A DNA stretch of 36,897 nt from CAZWDL01 sp964632995 (GCA_964632995.1 CAZWDL010000072.1:1-36897), one strand, 5' to 3'; counted from the first letter of the stretch, positions 14,944-24,113 are shown. Numbers and translations are program-made. The notes: generated by a model from the letters alone, not told the origin.

Positions 14944-17154
14944 GCGGACTGTTAACCGGTGATCGGCTGTCTTGGAAAGGCTGCCCAGGTCGACGGTCAG
15001 CCATTGACGGGCGGCATCGTATTGGTAGGCGGAAGGCGGGAGGGATTGGCCGTTGAGGCTAAGGGATTCCGGCTGACGGGTAAAAAGCACCTGGATCTGG
15101 TAGCTTCGCTCCTGTTTCATACCCTCATAACTTCCTTGTACAGCTTCGATATCCAGTACAAAGCGTGTTCCCTTTTGCTGAAAAGCAAAATTTGTTCTGG
15201 CCACTGCGCCCGTCAGGTACTCCTCGCTGACGCCGTCATCTTCACTCAGCACGAAGGATCCCTCTTCCCGGCCGGCCGGAAAGACCTGAAGCAGCAGCGT
15301 ATCGTTGCTCCCTGCTTCGATGCTGCCGGCGTAGGGACGCGTAGGTATAATGCTTCCCGCCCTGAGCAGCAGCGGAAGCCGGTCGACCGGCGCCTCGTAG
15401 GATATGGTCTGATCGCCTGAATAGGATTGATGAGTGTAATAATCGATCCATTGTCCGGGAGGCAGGTAGATTTCCCGGCTTTCGCGGCCGCGCTCCACGA
15501 TGGGCGCGACCAGCAATTCCCGCCCGAATAAATACTGGTCCTCGTGGGCGGCGCTGCCCTGAATCATCTTCCTTCCCGTGCGGTGCGTGAGGTGCGCGTA
15601 GGTGTAGATATAGGGAAAAAGCTGCATCTTCAAATGGCTGTAGAATCGGAAGTTGTCGAGTGCCTGCCTGGAGAAATTAAAAGGCAGGTTGGCGGAGAGA
15701 TTCTGATGGGTAGTGAAGACCGTGGTAAGCGGATTGAACATGGAAAACTGAATCCATCGCATATATAGAGAATCGCTTTGTTCATCAGCACCGAAAAAGT
15801 TATACCCTCCTGCATCGTGGGTGAGAAAGGGCACTTCGTAAGTAGATTTCCGCGGATTGGCCACCATGATCACGTTTTCGCGGTAAGCACCCATGGAATA
15901 ATTTTCCAGGTTGGGATAACCGGGCTGTGTCCAGGCGATCGTGGCGTCACCGGTCCACTTGGCGGGATAGCGTTTCATGCGGGGATCGTAGGTGGAATGC
16001 AGGTGGGAAAGAATAAACCCCCGTCCTTTCGTTTCCCTGCCCAGTTCCTGCGTGGCTTCGAAGGCCGCTTTCATGAAGGGGACAGCCGAGCTGCGGTCGA
16101 GTTTGAGAAAGTCCAGCCCGCTTTCAAAGAAAGGCTTCAGTTCTTGCTTCCAGTGCGCTACCGCTGCTTCGTTTTCGAAATCAATATCACCGATCAGGGT
16201 ATTATCGCCTTGGTTGTGCCAAGCCTCGGTATTGACATAGGGGACGCCGTCGAAAAAGTCCCGCTCTTCAAATTCCCGGAAAACCCGCTCATTTCCCGGC
16301 TCCTGGATAGCATCCCAGATCCAGATACCGGATTTAATGTTCCGTTGTTCCATATAAGCCCACAGGCGCTCCATATTGGGATAGGCGCTGCTGTCGCCGG
16401 CGAAATCTATATAGCCTTCGGGGCCTTCACCCCGGTTTTTGTAATCCCAGAACCAGGAGTCGATCCAGTATCCATCTATAGGCAGCTCATTGTTGCGAAT
16501 GCGCTCGATGCGACTGATCGTTTCCTCCTGATCGGTGTACCCGCCGTAGAGAACACCGAAGGCCCAGGCCGGCGGCAGAACGGTTTTCACCGTGTCTTCT
16601 ACCAGGGCATATCCCGTAGGAGCGTAGTCGGCATGGTTGGTGAGCAACATTTTGTCAAAAACAATCCTGGCTTCCTCGCTGCCGAGACCTTCTATGATTA
16701 AAAAGTAAGAGCCGAAATCCGGGAACTCCACCCATCGCTTTTCTCCTTTCGAAGGCATCCATTCCAGGGCCCGCGTTGGCCGGATGGGGATGCTGACTGA
16801 GTCCACCCGCGTCAGGCTGTTGGCTTTTACCGGTGTGATCGTGACTTTCAATTCCTTCTGCACCGTAGTATCGTAGCGGTTCATGGCTGCCATAGCCCAG
16901 GGATAGTAGCGCCCGGGGGCCGGCACATAAATTTGCAGAAAAATATAATTCCCGACTGCCGGCTCGCCGGCCTCTTCCTGCAATGCCACTCCCGTATAAT
17001 ACGCCCGGCTGCCCCAGCCGCTGTACTCATCGCTCACTTCCGCCTCGCGCGACAGTACGATGGGGCCTTCCCCACCGAGATTACAGGACTGGAACAACAG
17101 ACTCATCCCGAAAAGCAGACCGGTCGCAGCGTAACACAAGCGTCGAAAAATCAT
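14941..17154 (-). CDS. GH31 alpha-glucosidase/xylosidase-type lipoprotein
   Basis: A 737-residue exported glycosidase. Start at 17154 gives MIFRRLCYAATGLLFGMSLLFQSC, a lipoprotein signal with Cys24; the longer upstream frame lacks this logic. The GH31 barrel spans about residues 180-550: DGYWIDSWFWDY, the nucleophile Asp in FLKLDRSSAVP (about 352) and the acid/base Asp in AKWTGDATIAW (about 402). C-terminal beta domains with an LLRAGSIIP-type proximal region follow. It should remove alpha-linked sugars at the envelope. The substrate is not clear: KLDRSSA differs from both WxDMNE and KTDFGE classes. No SusC/SusD pair is adjacent, so it is not in a classical utilisation locus. Confidence 0.9.
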   Translation of the reverse strand: MIFRRLCYAATGLLFGMSLLFQSCNLGGEGPIVLSREAEVSDEYSGWGSRAYYTGVALQEEAGEPAVGNYIFLQIYVPAPGRYYPWAMAAMNRYDTTVQKELKVTITPVKANSLTRVDSVSIPIRPTRALEWMPSKGEKRWVEFPDFGSYFLIIEGLGSEEARIVFDKMLLTNHADYAPTGYALVEDTVKTVLPPAWAFGVLYGGYTDQEETISRIERIRNNELPIDGYWIDSWFWDYKNRGEGPEGYIDFAGDSSAYPNMERLWAYMEQRNIKSGIWIWDAIQEPGNERVFREFEERDFFDGVPYVNTEAWHNQGDNTLIGDIDFENEAAVAHWKQELKPFFESGLDFLKLDRSSAVPFMKAAFEATQELGRETKGRGFILSHLHSTYDPRMKRYPAKWTGDATIAWTQPGYPNLENYSMGAYRENVIMVANPRKSTYEVPFLTHDAGGYNFFGADEQSDSLYMRWIQFSMFNPLTTVFTTHQNLSANLPFNFSRQALDNFRFYSHLKMQLFPYIYTYAHLTHRTGRKMIQGSAAHEDQYLFGRELLVAPIVERGRESREIYLPPGQWIDYYTHQSYSGDQTISYEAPVDRLPLLLRAGSIIPTRPYAGSIEAGSNDTLLLQVFPAGREEGSFVLSEDDGVSEEYLTGAVARTNFAFQQKGTRFVLDIEAVQGSYEGMKQERSYQIQVLFTRQPESLSLNGQSLPPSAYQYDAARQWLTVDLGSLSKTADHRLTVR

Positions 17155-17320
17155 AAAAGCCTTTCCCTTTGATTGAGCCCGGAAGATAGGAAATATACTC
17201 GAACAAGGACAGGGCGGGGGCGGCAAAAAGTAACTGCCGCACGAGGAGGGAAAGTAAACGGGCTCCCGAAGTTAATCAGCAGCCCGTCGTCGCTTTTTAG
17301 CTTGATCGTTTATCGTTCGC

Positions 17321-17566
17321 TTATAACGCAGCCGGCATCGCTTCCGGATTGACGAGTTCAAAAAAACCAAGATCCAAATGTAATTCAAAACGCTTGCGGG
17401 AAACGTCGGCGATTTGTCCGGTATCCAGATACTGAATACGAACAAGATGTGGTTTCAAAACCAATAGTCTGACTCTTCTGGATTTTCCTAGCATAGGGCG
17501 ATAGGTTTTGGTTATTGAAATAGAACTTATTTCAGGTGTTTGCAAAACGAATTCAATGCAGTTCAT
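17321..17566 (-). CDS. Small hypothetical protein
   Basis: An 81-residue protein from ATG 17566 (MNCIEFVLQTPE). The frame is open for 30 more codons upstream, but that part looks non-coding. The C-terminal part (RVRLLVLKPHLVRIQYLDTGQIADVSRKRFELHLDLGFFELVNPE) has alternating hydrophobic residues and a compact beta-rich look, arguing that it is expressed. I do not recognise a family. It is alone between two minus-strand genes. Confidence 0.4.
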   Translation of the reverse strand: MNCIEFVLQTPEISSISITKTYRPMLGKSRRVRLLVLKPHLVRIQYLDTGQIADVSRKRFELHLDLGFFELVNPEAMPAAL

Positions 17567-17826
17567 GGATGTCGAATAACAATGACCGGAAGTGCTTGCA
17601 CTACTTGTAACTGACAGCGCAATGGTAAAAATGTAAAGGCTGTTTTCAAATTGCACCGGCCGTTACAACCGGTTATTCGTGGAAAATACAGAAAGGTAAA
17701 AACAACTGTAAGGTTGCAATAAGAGAATAGCAACCAAACTCAAAATAATAAGTTGGGATAAGGGTCCTTATCTCAAGGCATGGTGAATATACAAAATATT
17801 TTAAAATATTACAAGTTCAATAAACG

Positions 17827-17961
17827 TCAGGAAGCATCATCTCTTCTTTCCTTTGATTTTCTGGTCATAATGATAATCAGAATGACCAGCGGAATACCGA
17901 TCAGGACGACGACCGTCGCCGCCATGAGAAAATTGGCTTGAAACCAGTCTATCAGAAACAT
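17827..17961 (-). CDS. 44-residue single-pass membrane protein
   Basis: ATG at 17961 to TGA at 17827 encodes MFLIDWFQANFLMAATVVV, then LIGIPLVILIIIMTR and KSKERRDDAS. A single hydrophobic helix (about residues 11-32) is followed by a positively charged tail, so the N-terminus should be outside and the tail in the cytoplasm. The composition is convincingly that of a small membrane peptide, and the frame is the only sensible one here. The function is unknown. Confidence 0.6.
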   Translation of the reverse strand: MFLIDWFQANFLMAATVVVLIGIPLVILIIIMTRKSKERRDDAS

Positions 17962-18121
17962 AATTATTTGATATTAAGCAGCTTAGTAAACAATGCGTTA
18001 CGCCGTAATAATAAGTCAATTTCAGCCCTCCACGATTGATAATTCTCAGACCTGGGCGATGATATTTGTCATGGTGGAAAAAGGACAGGCGTTAAGAGAC
18101 AGGACTTATCCGGGGAATCCG

Positions 18122-18129
18122 TAACTTTG
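18122..18129 (+). promoter_or_regulatory. Bacteroidota-type -7 box of the NYN-QueD-RtcA operon
   Basis: TAACTTTG fits the Bacteroidota -7 consensus TAnnTTTG and lies 26 bases before the NYN start codon. No clear -33 TTTG element was found, so this rests on one box. Confidence 0.45.
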
Positions 18130-18155
18130 GGGCGACAAAATAATATCAACAGCCT

Positions 18156-18659
18156 ATGTCACTTGAAACACCAGTAAAAATTAGCCAGTCGGTCGCCATT
18201 CTCATTGATGGTAACAATATGGAGTTGAGCTTGCACGATATGGTGAAAGACAAGAACGCCATGCTCAATTTCGACACCCTTATCCCAAAATTGCTGGATA
18301 ACCGGGGACTCAACCGTTTGATCTATTTCCGGGAGGGTTCGCATATTTCCAACAAATTGGCAGAGAGGCTGCACAACTACTTTCACGGCTCGGTTGTCCC
18401 TTGCTACAAATCGGCCGATATTCCGCTGACGATTAAGGCCACCCAAATCGCTCAGAAGGTGGATACTATCATTATTCTCAGTGGCGATGCCGATTACGTG
18501 GAACTGGTTCGCCACCTGAAGAGCGAGGGCGTACGGGTAGAAATTGCCGCCATCGAAAAAACCACTGCGGCTATTCTGCGTGAAGAAGCCGACCATTTCA
18601 CGGCAATAACAGACGATGATTGCTTTATCTACAAACACACCAAGACCCGCAAAAAGTAA
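18156..18659 (+). CDS. NYN domain ribonuclease-like protein (LabA/DUF88 type)
   Basis: A 167-residue cytoplasmic protein with a NYN/PIN-like nuclease fold. Acidic metal-site residues are visible in VAILIDGNNMEL (Asp and Asn about 18-21) and in IILSGDADYVELVRHLKSEG (about 108-127), the two hallmark NYN motifs; TDDD near the end may add another carboxylate. NYN proteins are predicted, and in some cases shown, to cleave RNA. It opens a same-strand run with queD (24 bases later) and rtcA, so it probably acts with RNA-modifying or RNA-end-processing enzymes. A promoter-like box lies just upstream. Confidence 0.88.
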   Translation: MSLETPVKISQSVAILIDGNNMELSLHDMVKDKNAMLNFDTLIPKLLDNRGLNRLIYFREGSHISNKLAERLHNYFHGSVVPCYKSADIPLTIKATQIAQKVDTIIILSGDADYVELVRHLKSEGVRVEIAAIEKTTAAILREEADHFTAITDDDCFIYKHTKTRKK

Positions 18660-18683
18660 TCGTACTGCAGGAAACAAACAACT

Positions 18684-19049
18684 ATGGAAGTTTTTAAGGA
18701 ATTCACTTTTGATGCTGCTCATTTTCTTCCTCATGTACCCGAGGAACACAAATGTCGCCGCATGCACGGCCACACCTACCGGGTCCGCCTTTATATCAGC
18801 GGGCAGCTTCATCCCAAGCTGGGCTGGGTCATCGATTTTGGCGATATCAAAACCGTATGGAAGCCGCTGGAAAAGCAGCTCGATCATCACGTACTTAACG
18901 AAATAGAAGGATTGGAAAACCCCACGGCCGAAAATATTGCCATCTGGCTATGGCGCAGGATAAAACCGGATATTCCCTATCTAAGTAAAATCATGGTCCG
19001 CGAAAATCCTACGAACGGAGTGATCTACCAGGGGGAGTTTGAAGAGTGA
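18684..19049 (+). CDS. queD: 6-carboxytetrahydropterin synthase QueD
   Basis: A 121-residue T-fold enzyme converting dihydroneopterin triphosphate to 6-carboxytetrahydropterin in queuosine synthesis. All functional residues are present: zinc ligands H13, H28 and H30 (MHGHTY), catalytic C24 in EHKCRRM, the D67-H68 pair in LDHHVLN, the PTAEN substrate loop (80-84), and E107. This contrasts with the PTPS-like protein at 5000-5380, which lacks most of them. It lies between a NYN nuclease and RtcA rather than with queC/queE. Confidence 0.93.
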   Translation: MEVFKEFTFDAAHFLPHVPEEHKCRRMHGHTYRVRLYISGQLHPKLGWVIDFGDIKTVWKPLEKQLDHHVLNEIEGLENPTAENIAIWLWRRIKPDIPYLSKIMVRENPTNGVIYQGEFEE

Positions 19050-19084
19050 TTCGAAGTGGGAAAGCGGAAGTCGGAAATTTGAAT

Positions 19085-20149
19085 ATGATACACATTGACG
19101 GCACACACGGTGAAGGAGGCGGACAGATCGTACGCACGGCTCTGGCTTTGTCTACGCTCACCGGCCAGCCCTTCCGGGTGAGCGGTATCCGGGCCGGAAG
19201 ATCAAAGCCCGGCCTGAAAGCCCAGCACCTTACGGCCGTCCATGCCCTGGAAAAAATTTGCGATGCCCGCGTCGAGGGCGCCGCTATTGGCGCCACTGAA
19301 ATGACCTGCCGTCCGGGGAAAACCAAACCGGGTGAATATCTGATCGACATCGGTACGGCTGGCAGCATCGCCTTGTTACTGCAGGCCCTGCTGCTGCCCC
19401 TGGCTTTCGGCCGGCATCCCTCCAGGCTGACCATCACCGGCGGCACCTGCGGCAAGTGGCAGGCGCCAGTAGAATACCTGCAACTCACGCTGCTTCCTTA
19501 TCTGCAACGGATAAGCGGCATTGAAATAGAGCGCCTACAACTCGGCTATTTCCCAAAAGGCGGCGGCAAGGTAAGGGTTGACATACAGCCTTTTCTGGAA
19601 GACTGGCAACAAGCCGGCGGGCAAACGGTCATTGACCTTTCGAAAAAAGGGAAACTGCTACACATAGAAGGGAATTCACACGCTTCGGAGCTGCTTCAAA
19701 AGGCCGGCGTTGCGGAGCGGCAGGCAGAAGCCGCCCGGCATCTGCTTGCTGATCTGTCCGTCCCCCTCCGCATCAGTAAAGACTATCAGTCTACTTACAG
19801 CAGCGGTTCCGGCATTACGCTCAGCGCCGTTTTTCAACACGCCTCATCGGATAGTATCTATGCCCTGGGAACTGACGCCCTGGGTGAGCGCGGGATTCCC
19901 GCCGAAAAAGTAGGCCGGCAGGCCGCCCAACGTTTGCTACAGGCCATTCATAGCGAAGCTCCTGTAGATGAACACCTCACGGATCAACTCATCCCCCTCC
20001 TCGCGCTGTTGCCCGGCAGCCGCATGCGCATCCCCCACCCCAGTAACCACCTGCTGAGTAATATGTACGTAGTGGAACAATTCCTGCCGGTGCGCTTTAA
20101 GATGAAAGGATCGATACTCCGTGTTGAAGAGTTGTCCGATGCCGGTTAG
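19085..20149 (+). CDS. rtcA: RNA 3'-terminal phosphate cyclase
   Basis: A 354-residue cytoplasmic enzyme that adenylates RNA 3'-phosphates and converts them to 2',3'-cyclic phosphates. The N-terminal signature HIDGTHGEGGGQIVRTALALS is complete, as is the GTAGSIALLLQALL segment. The C-terminal HPSNHLLSN motif carries the nucleophilic His (about 322), matching His309 of E. coli RtcA. I chose ATG 19085; an in-frame GTG at 19046 overlaps the queD stop and adds 13 residues unlike the family. No rtcB ligase or RtcR regulator is in view, unlike the E. coli operon. Co-transcription with NYN and queD is likely. Confidence 0.93.
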   Translation: MIHIDGTHGEGGGQIVRTALALSTLTGQPFRVSGIRAGRSKPGLKAQHLTAVHALEKICDARVEGAAIGATEMTCRPGKTKPGEYLIDIGTAGSIALLLQALLLPLAFGRHPSRLTITGGTCGKWQAPVEYLQLTLLPYLQRISGIEIERLQLGYFPKGGGKVRVDIQPFLEDWQQAGGQTVIDLSKKGKLLHIEGNSHASELLQKAGVAERQAEAARHLLADLSVPLRISKDYQSTYSSGSGITLSAVFQHASSDSIYALGTDALGERGIPAEKVGRQAAQRLLQAIHSEAPVDEHLTDQLIPLLALLPGSRMRIPHPSNHLLSNMYVVEQFLPVRFKMKGSILRVEELSDAG

Positions 20150-20152
20150 CTA

Positions 20153-20177
20153 GTACCTCCGGCACTAGTGCTTGATT
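20153..20177. repeat. GGCACTA hairpin repeat at convergent gene ends
   Basis: CTAGT and ACTAG flank a short loop (20153-20171), followed by GTGCTTGA. It resembles the GGCACTA hairpins near 5488 and 36815. It sits between the rtcA stop and the stop of the convergent gene and may help terminate transcription. Confidence 0.4.
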
Positions 20178-20205
20178 TCCAGGGCATACCTGACCCTCCT
20201 GGTGA

Positions 20206-21390
20206 TCATTTTTTATGAATCATCACGCCCGGGATGACCTCTCCACCGTTCCATTTGCCGTAGACGGCCGTCACGTAGCGCCCCTTCAGAAAAGCTTCCG
20301 GATCGATATGAGATTGCAGGACAACTCCTTTGTGTTTGCCTTCCATCAGCAGGGCGGCGGCTTCGGCAAGCGGAGCAGCCGTTGTCGCCTGCATAGCGCG
20401 CAGCACGTGCCTGCCGACCGGTTGCGGATGCAGGTTATAAGTATGCTCCGTCTTTTGCCAGCGCCCCTCCTTATCTTTGCCTTCCACTGAAGCGTAGATC
20501 AGCACGAGGTCATCTTCTACGCGCGGGATGACGGCTTCCATATGCTGTTGCAGATATTCCGCTTTATCTTGGCCGGAGGGCGTGATGCTGAGCTGTTTGG
20601 TCACCCACTCGTAATGACCGGGATAACGGAGGGTTTTATAGTCCAGACGTTTCACCTTGCCGGCCAGGGCGTCCGGCAGATCGGCGCTGCCGCCGGAAGT
20701 CAGGTCGGCCTCGTAAGTGATGCCGTTGATAATGATTCTCTCCCTTTCGGAAAGCGCCGGCACGGTCGTCTTTTCGAAGTCGCGGATACAGAAAGTATCC
20801 TTCACGTATTCGGTCGCTACGCCGGCGGGGCTCCAGGTAAAGCCGTAGTAGTGCGGGGAAGTAGCGTGCCTGGTCAGCCCCCCGACTTTCATTGCCACAT
20901 AAGCGGCCTTATCGACCTCGTGTTTTTTGCAAAAACGCTGGAAAATTCCGTTGGCCATTACGTTGACAAAGCCCGGCGCCAGCCCGGTCTGCAACAGGAA
21001 GCCCGTATCGGCCTCCCTGGCGATCTCCTCGATCTGGTGCGTCTCACTGACATATTCAGTGAGGTTGGCATAATGCGAATGGTATTCGCGGGCCAGCCTG
21101 GCCATACGCGGCGCGAGGCGTCCCGGCAGGCAGTCAAGAATGACATCGGCCGCTTCGAAGGCCCGGCGCATCCCGTCAGTCATTTCTTCTCGGGGCAAAT
21201 GAAAAGCCGTTACTTCCAGGCTTTTGGAAGTTCCCAGCTTGATCCAGTTGGCAACGCGCTCGGCCTTTTCCATGGTGCGGTTGCCGATAAACAAGTTTGG
21301 TGGAATTTCGCTGAATTCGGTGAGGAGGAGTGCTACCGCCTGGCCTATTCCGCCGGCGCCGGCGATGAGCACATTCTTGGGTTGTGACAT
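20206..21390 (-). CDS. Saccharopine dehydrogenase-like NAD(P)-binding protein
   Basis: A 394-residue cytoplasmic oxidoreductase. The N-terminal Rossmann motif is VLIAGAGGIGQAVALLL (residues about 7-23). The middle has the saccharopine-dehydrogenase-family pattern of Asp-Cys-Leu-Pro (VILDCLPGRLAP), YANLTEYVSETHQI and LLQTGLAPGFVNVMANG. The C-terminal catalytic part (about 130-370) includes KVGGLTRHATSPHYYGFTWSPAG. Related enzymes act on lysine, carboxynorspermidine or other amino-acid conjugates; which substrate applies here is not visible. It is last in a minus-strand series after dusB and the CCA-adding enzyme. Confidence 0.88.
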   Translation of the reverse strand: MSQPKNVLIAGAGGIGQAVALLLTEFSEIPPNLFIGNRTMEKAERVANWIKLGTSKSLEVTAFHLPREEMTDGMRRAFEAADVILDCLPGRLAPRMARLAREYHSHYANLTEYVSETHQIEEIAREADTGFLLQTGLAPGFVNVMANGIFQRFCKKHEVDKAAYVAMKVGGLTRHATSPHYYGFTWSPAGVATEYVKDTFCIRDFEKTTVPALSERERIIINGITYEADLTSGGSADLPDALAGKVKRLDYKTLRYPGHYEWVTKQLSITPSGQDKAEYLQQHMEAVIPRVEDDLVLIYASVEGKDKEGRWQKTEHTYNLHPQPVGRHVLRAMQATTAAPLAEAAALLMEGKHKGVVLQSHIDPEAFLKGRYVTAVYGKWNGGEVIPGVMIHKK

Positions 21391-21482
21391 GGTTGAATTT
21401 TGGTTAGTATACTTGCTCTAAAAGCATAAAGTCTACTACTATCACCCAATAAGCAAAGACTTTGTTCAACCGGAGTCAAAGA

Positions 21483-22919
21483 TCAATCTTTTTTCACCTG
21501 ATTATTCACCACGTCCAACCCCATTTCCTTACCTTTTTCGATCATAAAAGCGTAAGCGGCTTCAAAATCATTGGGAATTTCCCCTTCCAGGATAGCTTCG
21601 CGAATAGCGGTTTTGATTACCCCCACCTCCCGGGAAGGAGCAATGCCGAAGGTTTCCATAATCACCTCGCCGCTGATCGGCGGTTCCCAGTTGCGCAGGC
21701 GATCCGTTTCTTCCACTTCCTCCAGGCGCTTGCGCAATTCCTCGTAGTTCTCGCGGTAGCGTCGAACTTTACGCGGGTTTTTGGAAGTGATATCGGCTTC
21801 GCAGAGCAGCAGCAGGTCTTCGATATCCTCACCGGCTTCGAAGAGCAGCCGGCGGACAGCCGAGTCGCTGATGTCTTCCTGGGTCAGACTGATGGGGCGC
21901 AGGTGAAGGCGCACCAGCTTTTGCACGTATTTCATTTTGTTATCGAGCGGCAGCCGCAGGCGACGGAAGATGCGCGGCACCATAGCCGCGCCCAGGGCCT
22001 CGTGCCCGTGAAAGGTCCAGCCCTGCTGAGGATGGAATCGCTTGGTGGGCGGTTTGGCGATATCGTGCAGGATAGCTGCCCAGCGCAACCATAAATTGCG
22101 GCTTTTCTTGCTCAGGTTGTCGAGCACTTCCAGGGTATGGTAAAAATTATCTTTATGTCCGATACCATTGCGTATCTCTACGCCCTGCAGGGCCGCCAGT
22201 TCAGGGAGGATAATTTTGAGCAGCCCCGTATCGAACAGCAGTTTGAAACCGGTGGAAGGTACGGGCGACAGTATGATTTTATTCAGTTCGATAGTGATGC
22301 GTTCTTTGGAAACGATGTTGATTCTGTTGCGGTATTTGGCGATGGCCCGCAGCGTTTCCGGTTCGATGACAAAGTCGAGCTCGGTGGCGAAGCGAATAGC
22401 CCGCATCATGCGCAGCGGGTCGTCGGAGAAGGTTTTCCCGGGTTCCAGCGGCGTTTTGAGGATCTTCTGCTCCAGGTGCTCCAGCCCGTTGAACGGATCG
22501 ATGATCATGCCGTAGTCCTCTTGATTGAGGCTGACGGCCAGGGCGTTGATGGTAAAATCCCGCCGGTTCTGATCGTCCTCCAGGGAGCCCTCTTCCACCG
22601 TCGGTTTGCGCGAATCGTGCCGGTAGGATTCTCTGCGTGCCCCTACGAACTCGAGTTCCAGATCGCCGTGCTTGAGCATAGCTGTTCCGAAGCGTTTGTA
22701 CACCACCACCCTCGGTATGGGTCGCAGTTTGGCGGCCACGTTTTCCGCCAGCCGGATACCACTGCCTATGCAGACAATGTCGATATCCTTCGACGGCCTG
22801 GCCAGCAAACGGTCGCGCACATAACCGCCCACCAGATAGGTAGGATAGTTCAGGTCATCAGCGGTTTCGCTGATCAACCTGAAAATTTCCCTCTCGTATT
22901 CTTTTATATTAAATACCAC
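21483..22919 (-). CDS. cca: CCA-adding tRNA nucleotidyltransferase with HD domain
   Basis: A 478-residue cytoplasmic enzyme that builds or repairs the CCA end of tRNAs. The class II poly(A)-polymerase-like head shows YLVGGYVRDRLL (27-38), the metal site DIDIV (45-49), RRDFTINALA (120s) and DPLRMMRAIRFA. An HD-type metal domain follows (HTLEVLDNL, LHDIAKPPT), and a C-terminal helical part ends the protein. The two intact tRNA genes of this window lack encoded CCA, so the enzyme should be essential here. It lies between dusB and the saccharopine-dehydrogenase-like gene. Confidence 0.94.
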   Translation of the reverse strand: MVFNIKEYEREIFRLISETADDLNYPTYLVGGYVRDRLLARPSKDIDIVCIGSGIRLAENVAAKLRPIPRVVVYKRFGTAMLKHGDLELEFVGARRESYRHDSRKPTVEEGSLEDDQNRRDFTINALAVSLNQEDYGMIIDPFNGLEHLEQKILKTPLEPGKTFSDDPLRMMRAIRFATELDFVIEPETLRAIAKYRNRINIVSKERITIELNKIILSPVPSTGFKLLFDTGLLKIILPELAALQGVEIRNGIGHKDNFYHTLEVLDNLSKKSRNLWLRWAAILHDIAKPPTKRFHPQQGWTFHGHEALGAAMVPRIFRRLRLPLDNKMKYVQKLVRLHLRPISLTQEDISDSAVRRLLFEAGEDIEDLLLLCEADITSKNPRKVRRYRENYEELRKRLEEVEETDRLRNWEPPISGEVIMETFGIAPSREVGVIKTAIREAILEGEIPNDFEAAYAFMIEKGKEMGLDVVNNQVKKD

Positions 22920-23066
22920 TTGTCGTATATATCAATTAAAAGTAAAGCCGGTAACCGGCGGTTTCAAGGTGTTGTTCTGTTTTGCCTGACAAAAAAACAG
23001 CCTATAATAAATTCTGAACACTTAAATGAAACAGCCTCTTAGCATTCTCCCGGTTATCCATATTCC

Positions 23067-24059
23067 TTATCCCAGCACCATCTCACCGTAATGCGATTCA
23101 ATTTCCCGGAGCGTCGCAAAGAGAACTTCCGGTTCCTCGCGGGTGACGAGCTCCTTGCGAAACTGTTTGATGCCGGGATAGCCGCGGAAATAGTTGGAAT
23201 AGTGGCGGCGCATTTCCAGAACGCCCAGTTTTTCTCCTTTCCATTCGATGGAGCGGCGCAGGTGCTCGCGGGCGGCGGCAACGCGTTCGCCTATATCAGG
23301 CGCGGGCAGCAGCTCCCCCGTTTTGAAATAGTGTTTGATTTCCCGGAAGATCCACGGATAGCCGATACTGGCTCGTCCGATCATGATACCGTCGACGCCG
23401 TAGCGCTCGCGGTACAGCTTCGCCTTTTGCGGACTGTCGATATCCCCGTTGCCGAAAATGGGAATGTGGATGCGCGGATTCTCCTTGATTTTGGCGATAA
23501 GGCTCCAGTCGGCTTCCCCTTTGTACATCTGCTTACGCGTACGGCCGTGAATGGAGAGCGCCTTGATGCCCACATCCTGCAAGCGTTCGGCTACTTCTTC
23601 GATATGCATGGAATCCTTATCCCAACCCAGGCGGGTTTTCACCGTGACAGGCAGCTTAGTGGAATCGACGACCGCCTTGGTCAGCTCCACCATGCGGGGA
23701 ATGTCGCGCAGGATACCGGCGCCGCACATCTTATTGACCACCTTTTTCACCGGGCAGCCGTAGTTAATGTCCAGTACTTCCGGCTGTGCCTCCTCGACAA
23801 TTTCGGCGGCGCGCATCATCGAGTCGAGCTCGGCGCCGAAAATCTGAATGCCGACGGGGCGCTCCTCGTCGTAAATATCGAGTTTCTGCACACTTTTGTC
23901 GGCATCGCGAATCAGCCCCTCCACCGAGATGAACTCGGTATACATCATATCGCAGCCCTGCTCCTTGCACAGCGCCCGGAAGGGGGGATCACTGACGTCT
24001 TCCATCGGAGCGAGCAACAGCGGAAATTCTCCGAGTTCTATTTTTCCTATCTTCACCAT
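23067..24059 (-). CDS. dusB: tRNA-dihydrouridine synthase (DusB family)
   Basis: A 330-residue flavoenzyme reducing uridine to dihydrouridine in tRNA D-loops with NADPH. The FMN barrel starts LLLAPMEDVSDPPFR (14-28), the catalytic Cys is in INYGCPVKKVVNKMCGAG, and SIHGRTRKQMYKGEADW and GNGDI are typical phosphate/FMN contacts. The C-terminal tRNA-binding helical domain is complete. It is the first gene of the minus-strand dus-cca series, with a -7-like box upstream. Confidence 0.95.
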   Translation of the reverse strand: MVKIGKIELGEFPLLLAPMEDVSDPPFRALCKEQGCDMMYTEFISVEGLIRDADKSVQKLDIYDEERPVGIQIFGAELDSMMRAAEIVEEAQPEVLDINYGCPVKKVVNKMCGAGILRDIPRMVELTKAVVDSTKLPVTVKTRLGWDKDSMHIEEVAERLQDVGIKALSIHGRTRKQMYKGEADWSLIAKIKENPRIHIPIFGNGDIDSPQKAKLYRERYGVDGIMIGRASIGYPWIFREIKHYFKTGELLPAPDIGERVAAAREHLRRSIEWKGEKLGVLEMRRHYSNYFRGYPGIKQFRKELVTREEPEVLFATLREIESHYGEMVLG

Positions 24060-24105
24060 GGTCGCAATTTTCTGTTCTTTCTTCCTGGTTTCAAAGGTTG
24101 AAATG

Positions 24106-24113
24106 CAAAAATA
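24106..24113 (-). promoter_or_regulatory. Bacteroidota-type -7 box of dusB
   Basis: On the minus strand the sequence reads TATTTTTG, matching TAnnTTTG, 46 bases upstream of the dusB start. No convincing -33 element was seen. Confidence 0.4.
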
